Made by a program: the position numbers and the translations under genes | Origin: an uncultured Eubacteriales bacterium | GTDB lineage: Bacteria > Bacillota > Clostridia > Oscillospirales > Oscillospiraceae | Direction: 5' to 3' | Assembly (NCBI GenBank): GCA_900540545.1 | Contig: UQGJ01000068.1 | Coordinates: 1 to 14,658 of the forward strand | Length of the DNA: 14,658 nucleotides | In this document: positions 12,059 to 14,658 of the stretch, one piece after another | How the letters are laid out: every line of letters starts with the position of its first letter | How positions within the stretch are numbered: the first letter of the stretch is position 1 | Notes under the pieces: model-generated | The model's database searches: none | What the model saw: the letters and a program-made list of their open reading frames with translations, nothing else | Told to the model about the DNA's origin: nothing

Positions 12059-14509
12059 ATGCCTATGAAATCTGCCCATAAATATACAAAAAAAGAGCTG
12101 GAGAACCAGATCGTCGGCAAGCTGCGCCGCAACTTCGGCCGGGACGTGGAGGAGGCCACCCCCATCCACATGTTCCGGGCCTGTGCCCTGGTCCTCCGGG
12201 ACATCATGTCCGCCCGGGAGCTGGAGACCGAGGATAAGATCCGCCAGAGCCAGGCCCGGCAGGTCCACTACCTGTCCCTGGAGTTCCTCATGGGCCGCTC
12301 CCTGATGAAAAACGCCTATAACCTGGACGTGCTGGACCAGCTCAAGGAGGCCATCGAGGACCTGGGCTTCTCCGCCGCCGACCTCTTCGAGGTGGAGCCG
12401 GACGCCGGCCTGGGCAACGGCGGCCTGGGCCGTCTGGCCGCCTGCTACCTGGAGGCCATGACCACCCAGGAGATCCCCGCCACCGGCTACTCCATCTGCT
12501 ACGAGCTGGGCCTGTTCAAGCAGAAGATCGTGGACGGCCAGCAGGTGGAGCTGCCCGACAACTGGCTGGACATCGCCGACTGCTGGCTTATCCCCAAGGT
12601 GGACGAGACCGAGCGGGTCCACTTCGGCGGCGAGGTCAAGGACGTGTGGGACGACGACGGCACCCACCGGGTCCAGTACGTGGGCGGCACCGACGTGCTG
12701 GCCATCCCCAAGGACATGGAGATCGCGGGCTACGGCACCAAGCACGTCAACGTCCTGCGCCTGTGGGACGCCAAGAGCCCCGACCCCGTGGACATCTCCC
12801 TCATCTCCACCGGCCAGTACCTCAAGGCCGTGGAGCAGCAGGCCATGGCCGAGGTCATCGCCAAGGTCCTCTACCCCGAGGACAACCACTACGAGGGCAA
12901 GTCCCTGCGCCTGAAGCAGCAGTATTTCTTTGTCTCCGCCACGGTGCAGTCCATCTGCCGGGAGCACAAGGCCCAGTACGGCACCCTGCGTAACTTCCAC
13001 CAGAAGCACGTGGTCCAGATCAACGACACCCACCCCACGCTGGTCATCCCGGAGCTCATGCGCATCCTGCTGGACGAGGAGGGCTACGGCTGGGACGAGG
13101 CATGGCACATCGTCACCAACACCGTGGCGTACACCAACCACACCGTCATGGCGGAGGCCCTGGAGCGCTGGCCCCAGCAGTTGGTGGAGTCCCTCCTGCC
13201 CCGTATCTGGCAGATTCTGGTTGAAATCAACAACCGCTATCAGGCCGAGCTGGACCGCTTCTTCCACGGGGACCAGGCCCGCCTGCGGGATATGGCCGTC
13301 ATCTGGGGCGGCGAAGTGCGGATGGCCAACCTGTGCATCTGCGCCTGCTTCAAGGTCAACGGCGTATCCGCCCTCCACTCCGACATCCTGAAAAAGGACG
13401 TGTTCCACGACGCCTACGTCCGCCAGCCGGAGAAGTTCACCAACGTGACCAACGGCATCGACCACCGCCGCTGGCTGGGGGAGATCAACCCCAAGCTGGA
13501 CGCCCTCATCCGGGAGTGCGGCGGCCAGGACTACCTCCTCAAGCCGGAAAAGCTGGAGGCCCTGCTGAAATACCAGGACGACGCCGGGGTGCTGAACCGT
13601 CTGGCTGAAATCAAGGCCGCTAACAAGCAGGAATTTGCCGCCTACGTGGCCCGGGAGTCCGGCGTGCTGCTGAACACCGACGCCATGTTCGACGTGCAGG
13701 TGAAGCGCCTGCACGAGTACAAGCGCCAGCTGCTGAACGTGATGCACATCACCTACCTCTACCAGCAGTTGAAAAACGACGTGCACTTCGACTTTACCCC
13801 CCGGACCTTCCTGTTCGGGGCCAAGGCCGCCCCGGGCTACTCCGTGGCCAAGGACATCATCCACCTCATCAACTCCCTGGCCGCCACCGTCAACGCCGAC
13901 CCGGCCTGCAAGGACCGGCTCCAGGTGGTGTTCCTGGAGAACTACCGGGTGAGCCTGGCCGAGCGGCTTATGCCCGCCAGTGAGCTGTCCGAGCAGATCT
14001 CCACCGCGGGCAAGGAGGCCAGCGGCACCGGCAACATGAAGTTCATGATGAACGGCGCCCTGACCATCGGCACCCTGGACGGGGCCAACGTGGAGATGCA
14101 CCAGCAGGTAGGTGACGAGAACATCTTCCTCTTCGGCCTCAAGGCCGACGAGGTGGTGGAGAAGAAGCAGAAGGGCTACCGCGCCTACGAATACTACATG
14201 CACGACGAGGCCATGAAGGCGGTGCTGGACCAGATCACCAAGGGCTTTGAGGACGGGGTGAGCTACTCCGACATCACCAACCGCCTGCTCTTCGGCAACG
14301 GCGGCATGAGCGACGAGTACATGCTCCTGGCCGACTTCGCCAGCTACCGGGACGCCCAGGTCCGGGCGGGCGTGACCTACCGGGACCCCAAGCTCTGGAA
14401 CCAGATGTCCCTGGTGAACATCGCCAAGAGCGGCATCTTCGCCGCCGACCGCTCCATCCGGGACTACGCCCGGGATATTTGGGGCGTGCCGGTGAAGGAA
14501 ATCAAGTGA
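12059..14509 (+). CDS. glgP: Glycogen/alpha-glucan phosphorylase
   Basis: Releases glucose-1-phosphate from non-reducing ends of glycogen using phosphate and pyridoxal phosphate (GT35 family; cytoplasm). The 816 residues match the family length. Visible: YLSLEFLMGRSL (71-82), GLGNGGLGRLAACYLEA (117-133), the substrate segments THPTLVIPELMR (324-335) and TNHTVMAEALERW (359-371), VKRLHEYKRQLLN (548-560), and the cofactor motif EASGTGNMKFMMNGALTIGT (653-672), in which K661 should hold pyridoxal phosphate, followed by LDGANVEM. The start at 12059 has GGAG at 12044-12047, 11 bases upstream; 12065 is an in-frame alternative. It has a plain C-terminus, with no Lys-rich tail unlike GlgA and GlgB. Last gene of the cluster, possibly expressed both by read-through and from its own promoter at 11906-11934. 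Confidence 0.98.
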   Translation: MPMKSAHKYTKKELENQIVGKLRRNFGRDVEEATPIHMFRACALVLRDIMSARELETEDKIRQSQARQVHYLSLEFLMGRSLMKNAYNLDVLDQLKEAIEDLGFSAADLFEVEPDAGLGNGGLGRLAACYLEAMTTQEIPATGYSICYELGLFKQKIVDGQQVELPDNWLDIADCWLIPKVDETERVHFGGEVKDVWDDDGTHRVQYVGGTDVLAIPKDMEIAGYGTKHVNVLRLWDAKSPDPVDISLISTGQYLKAVEQQAMAEVIAKVLYPEDNHYEGKSLRLKQQYFFVSATVQSICREHKAQYGTLRNFHQKHVVQINDTHPTLVIPELMRILLDEEGYGWDEAWHIVTNTVAYTNHTVMAEALERWPQQLVESLLPRIWQILVEINNRYQAELDRFFHGDQARLRDMAVIWGGEVRMANLCICACFKVNGVSALHSDILKKDVFHDAYVRQPEKFTNVTNGIDHRRWLGEINPKLDALIRECGGQDYLLKPEKLEALLKYQDDAGVLNRLAEIKAANKQEFAAYVARESGVLLNTDAMFDVQVKRLHEYKRQLLNVMHITYLYQQLKNDVHFDFTPRTFLFGAKAAPGYSVAKDIIHLINSLAATVNADPACKDRLQVVFLENYRVSLAERLMPASELSEQISTAGKEASGTGNMKFMMNGALTIGTLDGANVEMHQQVGDENIFLFGLKADEVVEKKQKGYRAYEYYMHDEAMKAVLDQITKGFEDGVSYSDITNRLLFGNGGMSDEYMLLADFASYRDAQVRAGVTYRDPKLWNQMSLVNIAKSGIFAADRSIRDYARDIWGVPVKEIK

Positions 14510-14520
14510 TAAAGTGATAG

Positions 14521-14566
14521 AGAAGTCCCGCGGCCTGGTTGGGTAGGCCGCGGGACTTCTTTTTTT
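14521..14566 (+). terminator. Rho-independent terminator of the glg operon
   Basis: A perfect 16-bp stem (14521-14536 with 14545-14560, loop GGTTGGGT) is followed by T6 at 14561-14566. It starts 12 bases after the glgP stop. Confidence 0.96.
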
Positions 14567-14592
14567 ACAGGGACGGGAGGGGGAGGGGGCCG

Positions 14593-14626
14593 CCCTCCGG
14601 GGGCCCGATTCTTTGTGCGCAAAGAA
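14593..14626. repeat. Palindromic intergenic element, right edge of window
   Basis: CCCTCCGGGGG (14593-14603) is followed by the palindrome TTCTTTG/CAAAGAA (14609-14615 with 14620-14626) and then CCGGGGAAGAAA. This is the layout of the 11-68 element in the opposite orientation, with the 11-mer identical. The rest of 14567-14658 is GC-rich and I see no gene in it. Confidence 0.5.
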
Positions 14627-14658
14627 CCGGGGAAGAAACGCCCAGGGGCCTCGGCCCC

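Noticed and set aside
12050..14203. 717-codon minus-strand frame opposite glgP
   Set aside because: Antisense shadow of a full-length, motif-complete phosphorylase.

Overview
The window looks like chromosomal DNA from a GC-rich Bacillota, most likely class Clostridia, order Oscillospirales (Flavonifractor/Oscillibacter-like). This is inference. It rests on a glgBCDAP gene order with a separate GlgD subunit (the Bacillus/Clostridia arrangement), sigma-A type promoters (TTGACA/TATAAT-like), strong GGAGG-type ribosome sites, an SLH-type surface protein, a sigma factor with its own membrane segment, and codons ending mostly in C or G. I see no rRNA, tRNA, CRISPR array, transposase or phage gene.

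Layout. Bases 1-196 hold a palindromic repeat-like stretch and the dacF leader. 197-1330 (+) encodes a secreted D-Ala-D-Ala carboxypeptidase. A hairpin at 1332-1369 terminates it and the convergent gene 1375-3036 (-), a surface protein with SLH-like N-terminal modules, a Pro/Thr linker and two tandem copies of a ~130-residue beta-rich domain. Upstream of that gene is a 62-residue gene (3105-3293, -). It faces a divergent XRE-family regulator (3422-3769, +), and the two share a helical segment. A bidirectional hairpin (3814-3843) separates the regulator from a convergent sigma-70-family gene (3869-5218, -) that continues into a transmembrane helix and an external domain.

The right-hand 9.2 kb is the glycogen cluster, all on +: glgB (branching enzyme), glgC and glgD (ADP-glucose pyrophosphorylase catalytic and regulatory-type subunits, overlapping), glgA (glycogen synthase) and glgP (phosphorylase). 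GlgC/GlgD make ADP-glucose from glucose-1-phosphate, GlgA extends alpha-1,4 chains, GlgB adds alpha-1,6 branches, and GlgP releases glucose-1-phosphate. A consensus promoter lies before glgB (TTGACG-N17-TATAAT), a second lies just after glgA and would serve glgP, and a strong terminator follows glgP. No debranching enzyme is in the window.

Most unusual: (1) the XRE regulator and the divergent micro-protein share a helical module, and their two promoters are imperfect inverted copies carrying GTGATAA boxes; the same 11-mer recurs in the glgP promoter; (2) GlgB and GlgA both end in Lys/Ala/Pro-rich tails; (3) the sigma factor carries its own membrane anchor and external domain; (4) large palindromes occupy the glgD-glgA and glgA-glgP gaps, and related palindromes in inverted orientation bracket the window.
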